Source: Candidatus Methylomirabilis sp. (GTDB lineage Bacteria; Muiribacteriota; Ozemobacteria; Ozemobacterales; Ozemobacteraceae). Taken from it: a stretch of 61,295 nt of DNA. Below the pieces are notes generated by a model that ran no database searches, had not been told where the DNA came from, and worked only from the letters and a program-made list of their open reading frames with translations. Shown one piece after another: positions 42,563-51,090 of this stretch. Every line of letters starts with the position of its first letter. Within the stretch, counting starts at the first letter, position 1. The DNA lies in assembly GCA_020722725.1 (NCBI GenBank), contig DYKG01000018.1:1-61295 (forward strand), written 5' to 3'. A program made the translations under genes and the position numbers.

Positions 42563-43288
42563 GTGAACAAGATGCATGAGATCATCAACGGTTATTACCC
42601 GAATATTTTTCCGGTTCTTGGCGAAGAACATGAATGGTCTCCAGAAGCCAGGCGCTATCTGATCTACGGTTTCTGGCATCGCATGGGTCGCCATATTTTC
42701 AGAAAGTGGAAGGAATTTCCCGGCCCTCTGTTTTTCAGGTCGAAGCTGTTTCTATTGCTGGCCTGTGGCTGGACATCAAGATATGCGGTTACCGGTGCCG
42801 AAGAAGCATTGAAGCGGCGAATAATGCTTTACCCTGATGGAAAAATGCAGCTGCATCACATGTTCATGGAAAGTTATGTGCTCAATCGCGGAAATCTGTA
42901 TTCAACTTTTCTGACTGCCGAAAACGTTCTGGCCGGTGACCCTTACCGGGCAGAACGTGGGAATGATTCGGTTCAGAAAAAACTGGCATATCTGCGACAT
43001 GATAATATGCAGATGGGCGATAATTATGGGGCCTGGTATCATTTTTTCGGCATTTCATTGTATGCGCTGATGCGGGCTGGCATTACCGCCCGTGCCGTGG
43101 CTGAAATTGAAAGCATCGGCTCGTTTTTCCTTGAAGGCAAAGACAGGCAGGAAGATTACATCAATCGCTATGGCGCAATTTTTGGCAAGAAAATGAAAAA
43201 AATGTTTAAATCTGAAGCCTGGCGTCAGCCTCTGGCAAAAGATGCCAGAACTGATTACATGCTGCCAAATCCTGCCCTGAAGAAGTAA
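42563..43288 (+). CDS. unknown protein (241 aa or longer), start codon missing
   Basis: I do not recognise the family. The chain is basic, has a few hydrophobic stretches (FFRSKLFLLLACG) but no clear signal peptide, and contains tyrosine- and tryptophan-rich segments such as MGDNYGAWYHFFGISLYALM. The first usual start is GTG 42,563, but the same frame is open back to 42,434 and reads like real coding sequence (AEIQKEKELKALEENRKDEAG, a charged helix). No ATG, GTG or TTG with a ribosome site lies there. The gene may be 5'-truncated, or use a rare start. Confidence 0.6.
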   Translation: MNKMHEIINGYYPNIFPVLGEEHEWSPEARRYLIYGFWHRMGRHIFRKWKEFPGPLFFRSKLFLLLACGWTSRYAVTGAEEALKRRIMLYPDGKMQLHHMFMESYVLNRGNLYSTFLTAENVLAGDPYRAERGNDSVQKKLAYLRHDNMQMGDNYGAWYHFFGISLYALMRAGITARAVAEIESIGSFFLEGKDRQEDYINRYGAIFGKKMKKMFKSEAWRQPLAKDARTDYMLPNPALKK

Positions 43289-43385
43289 TACGAATCACAG
43301 AAGAAATATTCGCAGGGGCCGGCCACCGTGTTGGCCCGCTTTAAATCGTAGTGTCACGAACGAATTAAGTATAAATGGTATAATT

Positions 43386-45239
43386 TTACTGAATATGCGA
43401 AAGCATCAAAAATGCTACTGAATAATAAATTATCAGGGCGAAAATGTCATTGGAAGAGGTGACGAATGGCCCTGACGCAACTGCCGGGTCAATCTTGAAA
43501 CGTTCAAAAACAATTGGCACCAGCGCACCGAACATGGCGGCAAAGGTCATTGCCGCCATCATTGCTATGCCGACGGTAATCGCGAGAAAGATTGCCGAAT
43601 GGCTGAACTGGGCAGTTGGGTCTGAAGCAATCAGGTAGTGGGCCCAGATTCCGACTACGCCGCCGCAGGCAAGGCCCATAAGAGCACCGGCCGCGATTTC
43701 ACTCATTAGTCGTCTGAACAGGTCTCTGCCAGAAAATGAATTGAGAGCCATACCGCGAATGATAAGAGTTGATGATTGAATGCCCGTATTTCCGCCCATT
43801 GCCATGACAACCGGAACAAAAAATGCGAGAACCAGAACATGGCTGAATTCGGCCATAAAATTCTTAAGTATGGTACTGGTGATAAACCCGGTTCCGAGGG
43901 TGATTAGAAGCCATGGTAATCTTGCGCGGCAGGCTTGTAGCGGTGAAGTGTAATTCAGCTCTTCTTCGCTTGAGCCGGCAAATTTGAACAGGTCTTCCGA
44001 GGCCTCTTCCTCCATTACGTCCATAACGTCGTCAACCGTTACCACTCCGATAATTTTTTTATGGTCATCAACAACTGGAATCGCCATGTAGTCATATTTG
44101 CTGATCAGGTTTGCTACTTCTGCCTGCTCAGTTTCAGGGTGAACCGACACGATGTCGTCATCCATTATTTCGCTGATGAGCTGTGCCGGATTTGCTGAGA
44201 GCAGGTCTCTGATCGAAACAACACCCTTAAGATGCTCATGGGTATCGATTACGTAAAGATAATAGATTATTTCGATATCGACAGAAACCAGTCGCAGATG
44301 TGAAAATGCCTGGGCAACCGTGAAATCTTCGAAGATAGCTGCATACTCTGTGGTCATCAGGCCGCCTGCAGTGTCCTCGCGATGCTCCAGCAGTTTGCGG
44401 ACATCGCTTGAATCGTCGAGATCCATGTGATCCAGAATCGCCTGTGCTTTTGATTGATCCATGTCCTGAAGCAGATCGGCCGCTTCATCGGGGTCCATTT
44501 CTTCAATGATATCCGATGCCGCTTCGGCATCCATGGTTTCAATAATCTGCAGCTGGGTTTCACCTTCAACTTCAGCCAGCGTTTCTGCTGCTACATCTTC
44601 ATCGAGGTTTTCAATAACCGAAATTCGTTCATCTTCGTCAAGTTCTTCGATAATTTCTGCCAGGTCGGCGGGGTGAAGGTTCTGAAGATTGTCTGAAGTC
44701 TCTTCGGAAGTGATATTGGAAAATTCGTCGCCAAGCCCGATGAGTTTTTCCCAGTCGATGATTTCTTCGACAACATCGGTGCCAAAACGCCTTAAAACAG
44801 GAGTTACCAGGCCGTCGAGACCCAGGCGACGAATGGCTGCGGCGAAGCTTATATCTATGCCTGAAACCTGAATGGTGCCGTCAGTGGTAAAAATTAATTT
44901 TAAATCGTTTATTTGAACCGTTCTGACATTGACTGTATCGATTACCGATTTATCCCAGAGCTGGGTTGCCGTAACGACACCATCTGCCTGGCTGAAGGGC
45001 GGAAGATCGCTGATGGTTTTTTCGAGCAGAAATTTTTCGGGTGAATACTCTTTGAAATCAGAGCGCTGAGCAATGCGATGGGTAGAAGAGTCAAACGCGA
45101 AAACAACTGCCTTTTCAAGGCATGGAACTCCCGCTTTGAGCTTAACTACAAAGTCGGCAATGTAACCAGACTGGCGACCGCTCTCACTTAGAACCGGAGT
45201 ACCGATAAGGGTTTTCAGGTAGTATGCTTTTACGGTCAT
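43386..45239 (-). CDS. mgtE: magnesium transporter MgtE with extra N-terminal PRC-barrel-like domain (617 aa)
   Basis: Mg2+ channel of the MgtE family. An N-terminal ~170-residue part (KTLIGTPVLSESGRQSGYIADFVVKLKAG) resembles PRC-barrel domains and is not in the 450-residue classical MgtE. Then MgtE_N repeats (LHPADLAEIIEELDEDER, MDPDEAADLLQDM), two CBS domains (~325-450) and five C-terminal membrane helices with the pore motif MGGNTGIQSSTLIIRG. ATG 45,239 is used because the upstream stretch of the longer frame looks non-coding. Divergent from the Cys/Met lyase. The acidic N-domain and CBS sense cytosolic Mg2+ in characterised homologs. Confidence 0.93.
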   Translation of the reverse strand: MTVKAYYLKTLIGTPVLSESGRQSGYIADFVVKLKAGVPCLEKAVVFAFDSSTHRIAQRSDFKEYSPEKFLLEKTISDLPPFSQADGVVTATQLWDKSVIDTVNVRTVQINDLKLIFTTDGTIQVSGIDISFAAAIRRLGLDGLVTPVLRRFGTDVVEEIIDWEKLIGLGDEFSNITSEETSDNLQNLHPADLAEIIEELDEDERISVIENLDEDVAAETLAEVEGETQLQIIETMDAEAASDIIEEMDPDEAADLLQDMDQSKAQAILDHMDLDDSSDVRKLLEHREDTAGGLMTTEYAAIFEDFTVAQAFSHLRLVSVDIEIIYYLYVIDTHEHLKGVVSIRDLLSANPAQLISEIMDDDIVSVHPETEQAEVANLISKYDYMAIPVVDDHKKIIGVVTVDDVMDVMEEEASEDLFKFAGSSEEELNYTSPLQACRARLPWLLITLGTGFITSTILKNFMAEFSHVLVLAFFVPVVMAMGGNTGIQSSTLIIRGMALNSFSGRDLFRRLMSEIAAGALMGLACGGVVGIWAHYLIASDPTAQFSHSAIFLAITVGIAMMAAMTFAAMFGALVPIVFERFKIDPAVASGPFVTSSNDIFALIIYYSVAFLMLSHIQ

Positions 45240-45368
45240 GATCGTCAACGTCCTGATGCATTTTGCTGGTACTCCTTTTCGTATAAAATTTGATCGAGGA
45301 AATGATACTCCTGTTATTGTTAAAATACCACTTTTGTCGTAACTTTCCTGCTGCATGGCAGCTTAACG

Positions 45369-45398
45369 TTGACCGTTTTGGTTGTTTCGCGATACACT
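45369..45398 (+). promoter_or_regulatory. sigma-70-type promoter for the Cys/Met lyase
   Basis: TTGACC (45,369-45,374), an 18-base spacer and TACACT (45,393-45,398) precede the lyase ATG at 45,428 by 29 bases, leaving room for the AAAGGA ribosome site at 45,414-45,419. It lies in the 188-base spacer shared with the divergent mgtE gene. Confidence 0.5.
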
Positions 45399-45427
45399 CA
45401 ACGAAAAGAATTGAAAGGAATTTGATT

Positions 45428-46729
45428 ATGTCGAGACATTCATGGTTTGCCAACTGGGTTGATCGTAAGATGAAATATGCGCTAACCCCTGAAAAATTCA
45501 TGTCTGCTGATCGTTTCGCTTCTATCGGGGTTGGTATCGGCTTGCCGAATATCGTACAGAAATCAACCTTCAGTTTTCGCAATGTGAAAGATGGTGCCGA
45601 TCGTTTTCTTGGGGTGTCAAAAAGCGGTGAGCGGCCATTTGCCCGTATTTATACCAGACTTGGCAACCCAACTACCGAATATCTTGAAAAAGCGCTTTTT
45701 CAGCTGGATTGCCAGCATATAATCGATTCAGCACTTGCCGCCGACGAGCGTAAACCGACCATTGCAACGCTGGTTTGTTCTTCAGGCATGTCGGCGATTG
45801 CCTGTACTACCATGGCTCTTGTTAAAAGTGGTGACGAGATAATATGCGGTAGCGTTTATGGCTGTACCGACAGTTTTTTTCGTACTCTTGAAAAATTTCA
45901 GGTAAAAACTCATTTCGTCGATACTACCCGGGTTGAAAATGTTAAAAATTTGCTTGAGCAGAACCCGAAAATTGCCATGGTTTTTCTTGAAACACCAGAT
46001 AATCCAACGCTCAGGCTTTCAGATATCGAAGCAATTGCGACTCTGACACAAAGCCACGGAGTTCCCCTGATTGTCGACAATACTTTTGCCACCCCTTATC
46101 TACAGCAGCCTTTCAGGCTTGGTGCCGACATCGTCATTCAGAGTCTGACCAAGTATGTGAACGGCCATTCAACCAGTGTGGCCGGCGTGGTTATCGGACC
46201 ATGGGAATTCATGAGCGAGCATCTTTTTCACATTTACAAGGATTTTGGGCCAACTCCGAGCCCATTTGATTCGTGGTTGAATGCCCAGGGACTGCAAACC
46301 CTGCATTTGCGGGTAGAAAGAGCAAGTGCTACTGCGTTTGACCTGGCAAGCCGGCTGGAAAAGCACGAAAGAGTTGAGCGGGTTTATTATCCTGCCCTGC
46401 CATCGCACCCTGACCATGAGCTGATGAAAAAGCAGATGCGTCTTGGCGGAGGAATCATTGCGCTGGAGCTCAAAGATGGTTACGAGCCTGCCCGTCGTCT
46501 GATGGATTATTTTGCCGGCTATACTACCCCAGGTGAACTGGCGGTCAGTCTTGGCAGCGCCGTTACTTATTTCCAGCACCCGGCATCGATGACCCATTCC
46601 GGGGTTCCAGAAGAAGACCGGTTGAAGCGTGGTATTACCCAGGGTCTGGTTCGCATTTCAGTAGGTCTGGAAGGTGTCGAAACCATGTGGAATGCAATTG
46701 AGGAAGGTCTTCGCCAGGCTTATATTTAA
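45428..46729 (+). CDS. Cys/Met metabolism PLP enzyme (gamma-lyase/gamma-synthase family, 433 aa)
   Basis: Fold-type I PLP enzyme of the cystathionine gamma-synthase/methionine gamma-lyase family. YTRLGNPTTEYLEKALFQLD, CSSGMSAIACTTMALVKSGDEII, LETPDNPTLRLSDIEAIA, VDNTFATPYLQQP and the PLP-lysine motif SLTKYVNGHSTSVAGVV are all present, with SVGLEGVE near the end. The ~50-residue N-terminal extension is longer than usual. Substrate (methionine, cystathionine or O-acetylhomoserine) cannot be set from sequence alone. ATG 45,428 has AAAGGA in front. Confidence 0.9.
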   Translation: MSRHSWFANWVDRKMKYALTPEKFMSADRFASIGVGIGLPNIVQKSTFSFRNVKDGADRFLGVSKSGERPFARIYTRLGNPTTEYLEKALFQLDCQHIIDSALAADERKPTIATLVCSSGMSAIACTTMALVKSGDEIICGSVYGCTDSFFRTLEKFQVKTHFVDTTRVENVKNLLEQNPKIAMVFLETPDNPTLRLSDIEAIATLTQSHGVPLIVDNTFATPYLQQPFRLGADIVIQSLTKYVNGHSTSVAGVVIGPWEFMSEHLFHIYKDFGPTPSPFDSWLNAQGLQTLHLRVERASATAFDLASRLEKHERVERVYYPALPSHPDHELMKKQMRLGGGIIALELKDGYEPARRLMDYFAGYTTPGELAVSLGSAVTYFQHPASMTHSGVPEEDRLKRGITQGLVRISVGLEGVETMWNAIEEGLRQAYI

Positions 46730-46733
46730 GCGA

Positions 46734-47035
46734 TCATTTTCCGCGGCCGAGCTCGCGAATTCTTTTGAAATGAGCCTCTGAAAGGGGTTGAATTGAAAGT
46801 CGCGAGCCTTTCCGGGCCACCATGATGCCTTCCAGAGCTTTATCGCTTTTGATTTCAGCCAGTGGCAGTATTTGTTTGAATTTTTCGACAACTCAACGTC
46901 GACCATAAACCACACAGGTTTTTGTGTATTGCTGGCCTGGTAGTTTCTTACCCCTTCCCATGAGGTGGTGTCGTCTCTTTTCAAATCTTCAATTGAATAT
47001 GCTCCTGGTTCACATTTCATCAGCCAGTATTTCAT
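46734..47035 (-). pseudogene. EVE-domain protein, deleted and frameshifted
   Basis: The frame starts MKYWLMKCEPGAYSIEDLKRD and TTSWEGVRNYQAS, the typical EVE-domain N-terminus, but then jumps to PVWFMVDVE, a motif normally about 50 residues further on, so an internal piece is missing. Right after VDVE the frame shifts: the other frame continues with EKFKQILPLAEIKSDKALE and IMVARKGSRLSIQPLSEAHF, the expected EVE C-terminus, to a TGA at 46,734-46,736. Two separate lesions make it non-functional. EVE proteins are thought to bind modified bases or RNA. Confidence 0.88.
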
Positions 47036-47047
47036 CAGTTTTCTCCG

Positions 47048-48400
47048 TTATTTTATTTTGCCACTGATCAGTTCCTGCTGCAGCATTTCAAGAGTAGATT
47101 GCCTTTCGGGGAAATACAGACGTCGTGCCTTTTTTTGCCCCAATTCGGAGTAAGGCTTGCCATCGGGACATAGAAGCAGAGAAAAATCTGCCGGTTTTCC
47201 ACTGTAAAGTTCGTTAAAACGGCGGGCAAAAGGCACGAACTTAGCCGGTTTCGGGTCGGGGGGAAAAACCCTGATCAGCTCATGGGTCTTTACCAGCGGG
47301 TTGCCTTCGGCGAAGTCGCCGCCGCAGATAACTGCGGCTTTCATTCCGGCAAAGGTTCCACTGATAAGTTTTACCTGCAGATCGATGACGTTAGTTGCAA
47401 AATCCTGACGACTGGCGGGGTCGACATAGGTGAGGCTGTACTTTTTCAGCCATTCCTCCCAGCTAAGTTTCAGGTCGCGAAAATAGATATTACGCAGAAA
47501 ATAGCGCCCGTCTTTCACTACCTCATGTCCGCTGCGGTCGAGCTGAAAAACGAACTCACATGGCTGGCCTTCGAGCTCTTTGACCATTTCAGGCTTAAGC
47601 CAGTCTTTTTCCTGCGGCGGGGTAATTTCAAGATCTGGCTTTTGTCCTTCAAGATATGAGCCGGTAATAAAGCCATCTGCGGTAAGAACGCCGAATTTGC
47701 CGGTTGCCCAGCGAACCGGGTCCATTTTCACGATTTCGGCCTGATAAGGTCGGTTTTTCATGGCCTTGATGCGCTTTTCGATTTCCTTTTGCTGCTTTCT
47801 GATCGATGGTGGAACTACTCCGCGGGGCAAAACATCCCAGATCGTTGAGATTTGCATGGTCGAAATGTCCTGAAGTTTTTTTTCTTCCGGTTTGGGCTTA
47901 TCTTTATCTGCTTTTTCAGCTTCAGCTATCCTGGTAACGATGTAACGGTTATATGCCACTGCCCTCAGATGCTCTTTGTCTTCATATGGCCTGGTTTTGC
48001 TCACTTTGAAATTAAGGCCGATCTTACGCAAATAGGCGGTATAATTCATTTTGATGCCCTTCAGATAAATTTCTGAGGCAAACATCATCCCGCCCTGTTT
48101 TTTGGGTCGGCCCAGGCCATCGTGGTACAGATGAAAAATCGCATCCTGCGATTCGAGGCTATCTTTCAATTTCTTTTTCAGTTCGCGGTCGTCGAATTCG
48201 CCTTCAATCTCAAATCTTGGCAGGCAAATCTGCTCAATGTTTCCATCGATCTTAGCCATCACCACCTGATGTGAGCTGACACTCTCAAAAATACCAGCCT
48301 GAGGAATGGTGGGGCCAAGAGCGGATAAATGATTCAGCCCTACCAGCACGAACAGAATGGTGCCTGTTAAAATACGGCAGATTTTTTCGTGGTTTTTCAT
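47048..48400 (-). CDS. exported protein of unknown function (450 aa)
   Basis: A signal peptide or N-terminal anchor (about residues 8-28, ILTGTILFVLVGLNHLSALG) leads to a soluble mature domain. Two related segments are visible: YLKGIKMNYTAYLRKIGLNF near residue 112 and YFRDLKLSWEEWLKKYSLTY near residue 305, each ahead of a similar context, suggesting a duplicated module. The middle has a Lys/Glu-rich linker. No family is recognised. It begins 12 bases upstream (on its strand the EVE pseudogene follows it), and diverges from the beta-propeller gene at 48,541. Confidence 0.75.
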   Translation of the reverse strand: MKNHEKICRILTGTILFVLVGLNHLSALGPTIPQAGIFESVSSHQVVMAKIDGNIEQICLPRFEIEGEFDDRELKKKLKDSLESQDAIFHLYHDGLGRPKKQGGMMFASEIYLKGIKMNYTAYLRKIGLNFKVSKTRPYEDKEHLRAVAYNRYIVTRIAEAEKADKDKPKPEEKKLQDISTMQISTIWDVLPRGVVPPSIRKQQKEIEKRIKAMKNRPYQAEIVKMDPVRWATGKFGVLTADGFITGSYLEGQKPDLEITPPQEKDWLKPEMVKELEGQPCEFVFQLDRSGHEVVKDGRYFLRNIYFRDLKLSWEEWLKKYSLTYVDPASRQDFATNVIDLQVKLISGTFAGMKAAVICGGDFAEGNPLVKTHELIRVFPPDPKPAKFVPFARRFNELYSGKPADFSLLLCPDGKPYSELGQKKARRLYFPERQSTLEMLQQELISGKIK

Positions 48401-48540
48401 TGGCTTACTCCAGAATTTTTTTGTTATGGTTCAGTATATCAGAAAAGTTGCCGATTATCCTTTCAATCGATAGCGATATGATACGTCAAAATGGTCGGCA
48501 GTTCTTTTGGCGCATAGCAAAGAATACACGCAGGTGAAAA

Positions 48541-50469
48541 ATGACAGATGCTCCGAAATTAGGTTATCAGAAAGCCTGGCAAATTCAGGTGCCGGGTTTG
48601 AAACTGATTGATTTCACCCGTGACCGCCACGTTATCATTACCCTGGATAAAGCCAATGAACTCAAACTTTTTGACGACAATGGCAAAGAGCTATGGCATC
48701 GCCCGGCGGGTTATGATCTGGTATCGATTTCCATATCTGAAACTCTTGAAGTTCTGGCGGTTGACGTTGAAAAGCATTCTATTTTATACGGCCCGGAGGG
48801 AACGACATTGTGGCGAAAGCGCCCATTCCCAGCGCTTTTGGGAAGAATTTCCGCTTCCGGTGAGATTTTTTCTTTCGTGACCTCCGATCCGGCAGTTGTC
48901 GGCACCGACCGGTCATTACGGGTTCGCTGGGCATATCGTAATCTGATGAAAAGACCATGCGATCTGGCGATTGCCGGACAGGGTCAGGTGACGGTTTTCC
49001 CATGCGCTGACGACCGAGGCGATGGAGTGGGAGCGGTTAACCAGGTTGGCAAGCCGTTTGACCCGTTTATGGGAATGAAGACCGTCATATCAGTTGACAT
49101 CAGTGAAAACGGGCAGGCGGTGCTGGCGCTTGATAGTGGTGGTGGGCTGTTTTGCGTCAATCCGGTCAAGGGCTTCGGCATCTGGAAAGGAAAGAACAGC
49201 CCACGTAATACCGGTGTTTCTTTAGCTGGTAAAACCGGCGATTCAATCGTTTTTTCCGATCAGGGTCGCATCGTAAGATTTGATGAAAAAGGCACGCTGG
49301 TCTGGGAATACAGCTTTACCGAGCGTCTGCTGAAATCTTTTATCTGCCCCGACAGCGAGGCTATTTATTATGCCACTGAACGGGGTGAAATAGGCTGCCT
49401 GCAGAAAAATACCGGGGTAGTGGTTAACAAAATGGAGTTTCTTGAAAAACCGTTGCCGGAGAAGAAAAAGGATAACCAGTTTTTCTTCAGAAAAGTTTGG
49501 GCGGTAGAGCTTTCGGGTAGTCGGGAAAATGAACCCATGGTTCATTGCTGGCAGGGTCACGAAGGCGTTGAGTATTCGGTGGTCTGGAATGGAAAAGACA
49601 GCCTGATATGTCTCAACGACCTGGGCGAAGAAGTCTGGCAGCAGCGCCTTGGCGATACCTCTGTGAAATCCATGTCAGCCAGTGCAGACGCCGATATGAT
49701 TGTTGCCGTGACTGCTTCAGGCGTTATCGGTTTCGACATTGACGGTAATGAAAGTTTTAAATTTCTCGGCGAGTTCAAGGATGTTTTTGTATTTGCCGAA
49801 AGTTCGATGATTCTGGTTGATACCAATAATCAGGCGAGGTTTTATCAATCGCCGGAGCATTTTTCCCATTTAATTGAGTCTGAAGAAGCGGTACATTCGA
49901 TGATTCCATTCGGTGACCGACTGATTCTGGTTCGTGAAAAGACGGTCCAGGTTATTGATGCAACCGGTGAAACCTCTGGAGATAAGGTTTTCAAAGATCC
50001 GATTCAGCGGGTTGAGGTTTCTGAAGATCAATCAAGCATTATGGTGGGCGAAGAATCAGGGGTTCTTCACCTTCTGAATGAGCAGCTTGAAGAGATGTTC
50101 AATTATAGATTGCCCGGACCGGTTGCTCTGGCGGCCTTTGCCACTGAAACCAACGATGTTTTTGCATCGGTGAGAGACCAGGCCGATATTATCATGCTGC
50201 GCCGACGAACCAATGAGATTTTGAAGAATTCCCTGACCGGGAATCCGGTTTTTGCCGTCAAGCATCAGAAAGGAATGATAATCGGCACCGATCTTGATCA
50301 GCTTGGCCTGATCAACTTTGATTGTCAGCTGCTTGGCCGCTATACATGTCCAAATCACATTTTGAGAATAATCAATTGTCGTCGCCCCGGCTGTTTCATG
50401 CTGGTTTCCGATGATGCCCTAATCTGCATGGCAGCGGTTGAAGATGCCCGCAGTGCTGAACGACGCTGA
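48541..50469 (+). CDS. cytoplasmic beta-propeller (PQQ/WD40-like) protein (642 aa)
   Basis: The chain shows repeated strand patterns ending in motifs like GKELWHRPAG, GTTLWRKRPF, GTLVWEYSF, GEEVWQQRLG, which are typical of PQQ-like or WD40-type blades; at least eight such units can be seen. There is no signal peptide, unlike periplasmic PQQ propellers, so it should be cytoplasmic. A Lys/Glu-rich linker near residues 300-315 (EKPLPEKKKD) may separate two propellers. Function unknown; a protein-binding platform is likely. The next gene, a GNAT, starts six bases after it. Confidence 0.8.
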   Translation: MTDAPKLGYQKAWQIQVPGLKLIDFTRDRHVIITLDKANELKLFDDNGKELWHRPAGYDLVSISISETLEVLAVDVEKHSILYGPEGTTLWRKRPFPALLGRISASGEIFSFVTSDPAVVGTDRSLRVRWAYRNLMKRPCDLAIAGQGQVTVFPCADDRGDGVGAVNQVGKPFDPFMGMKTVISVDISENGQAVLALDSGGGLFCVNPVKGFGIWKGKNSPRNTGVSLAGKTGDSIVFSDQGRIVRFDEKGTLVWEYSFTERLLKSFICPDSEAIYYATERGEIGCLQKNTGVVVNKMEFLEKPLPEKKKDNQFFFRKVWAVELSGSRENEPMVHCWQGHEGVEYSVVWNGKDSLICLNDLGEEVWQQRLGDTSVKSMSASADADMIVAVTASGVIGFDIDGNESFKFLGEFKDVFVFAESSMILVDTNNQARFYQSPEHFSHLIESEEAVHSMIPFGDRLILVREKTVQVIDATGETSGDKVFKDPIQRVEVSEDQSSIMVGEESGVLHLLNEQLEEMFNYRLPGPVALAAFATETNDVFASVRDQADIIMLRRRTNEILKNSLTGNPVFAVKHQKGMIIGTDLDQLGLINFDCQLLGRYTCPNHILRIINCRRPGCFMLVSDDALICMAAVEDARSAERR

Positions 50470-50475
50470 AAACTG

Positions 50476-50937
50476 GTGAATCAGATGGCTTTTTTGCTTG
50501 TAAGACCTCAAGCTACAGATTATGAACGCCTTGAAAAGATTTCTGAGATCGACTGCCAGGCCTTTGGGGTAGATGGAATTTCAGTATTCAATCTCGCACA
50601 GTTTGCCCGTTCCGGTTCAGTTTTTGCCCTCGAAGACAATGGCAAAATTTTTGCTGAAGCAGTTATGCTCAAAAACTTCGACGATGCCGGCGCCAATATT
50701 TTTGGTTTTGCGGTGGATGAAAGCATTACCAGCCGAGGTTATGGCAGCGTTCTTATGAATTTTCTGCTCGAGTTTGCCCGTCGGGTGGGAATCAGCTATT
50801 TTGAGCTGACGATGAACCCTGAAGATGTTCGTGCAACAAGCTTTTATATGAAAAGATTCGGTTTTGTCAAAAAAGCCGACCTGGCGATGCATCCCCAAAA
50901 AAACCAGAAACGCTGGCTGATGCATCTTGAATTATAG
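50476..50937 (+). CDS. GNAT-family N-acetyltransferase (153 aa)
   Basis: Acetyl-CoA-dependent acyltransferase of the RimI-like GNAT fold. The acetyl-CoA motif is visible as SRGYGSVLMNFLLEFARRVG, followed by YFELTMNPEDVRATSFYMKRFGFVKK, a typical GNAT C-terminal half. Substrate unknown. GTG 50,476 is the longest start; ATG 50,485 is a fair alternative. It could in principle supply the PseH activity missing from the nonulosonate operon, but it is 20 kb away and nothing in its sequence points to that. Confidence 0.85.
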   Translation: MNQMAFLLVRPQATDYERLEKISEIDCQAFGVDGISVFNLAQFARSGSVFALEDNGKIFAEAVMLKNFDDAGANIFGFAVDESITSRGYGSVLMNFLLEFARRVGISYFELTMNPEDVRATSFYMKRFGFVKKADLAMHPQKNQKRWLMHLEL

Positions 50938-51011
50938 AGCGGGGATTCCGGCGAAAGACATGGAATTGCTGAAAAAGTGACCGTTTGGAGCGAAAATAAT
51001 GTCTGACGGAG

Positions 51012-51026
51012 AATTGCCGGGCAATT
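51012..51026. promoter_or_regulatory. palindrome upstream of the ABC importer genes
   Basis: AATTGCC and GGCAATT form a perfect 7-bp inverted repeat around one base. It lies 65 bases before the importer start, just ahead of a weak promoter-like TTGCGT at 51,032-51,037. A position like this suits an operator for a metal- or cofactor-responsive repressor. I see no cobalamin riboswitch features in the 153-base spacer. Confidence 0.4.
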
Positions 51027-51090
51027 AGCACTTGCGTTTTTACGCCGGGTAGTATATTGTGCTATAAAGTAGCAGTGCTTGGAGGTCTTT

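Noticed and set aside
43320..43345. GGCCA/TGGCC hairpin between the unknown gene and mgtE
   Set aside because: Short stem and no T-tract; not convincing as a bidirectional terminator.
43376..43384. TGGTATAAT extended -10-like sequence at the end of mgtE
   Set aside because: No plus-strand gene or leader follows; it would only drive antisense RNA into mgtE, and there is no -35 support.
50476..50937. GNAT as the missing PseH
   Set aside because: It is far from the operon, sits beside a beta-propeller gene and shows only general GNAT motifs; no evidence for this substrate.
50938..51090. Cobalamin riboswitch upstream of the BtuF-like gene
   Set aside because: The spacer is short and shows no B12-box-like element or the long multi-helix structure expected.
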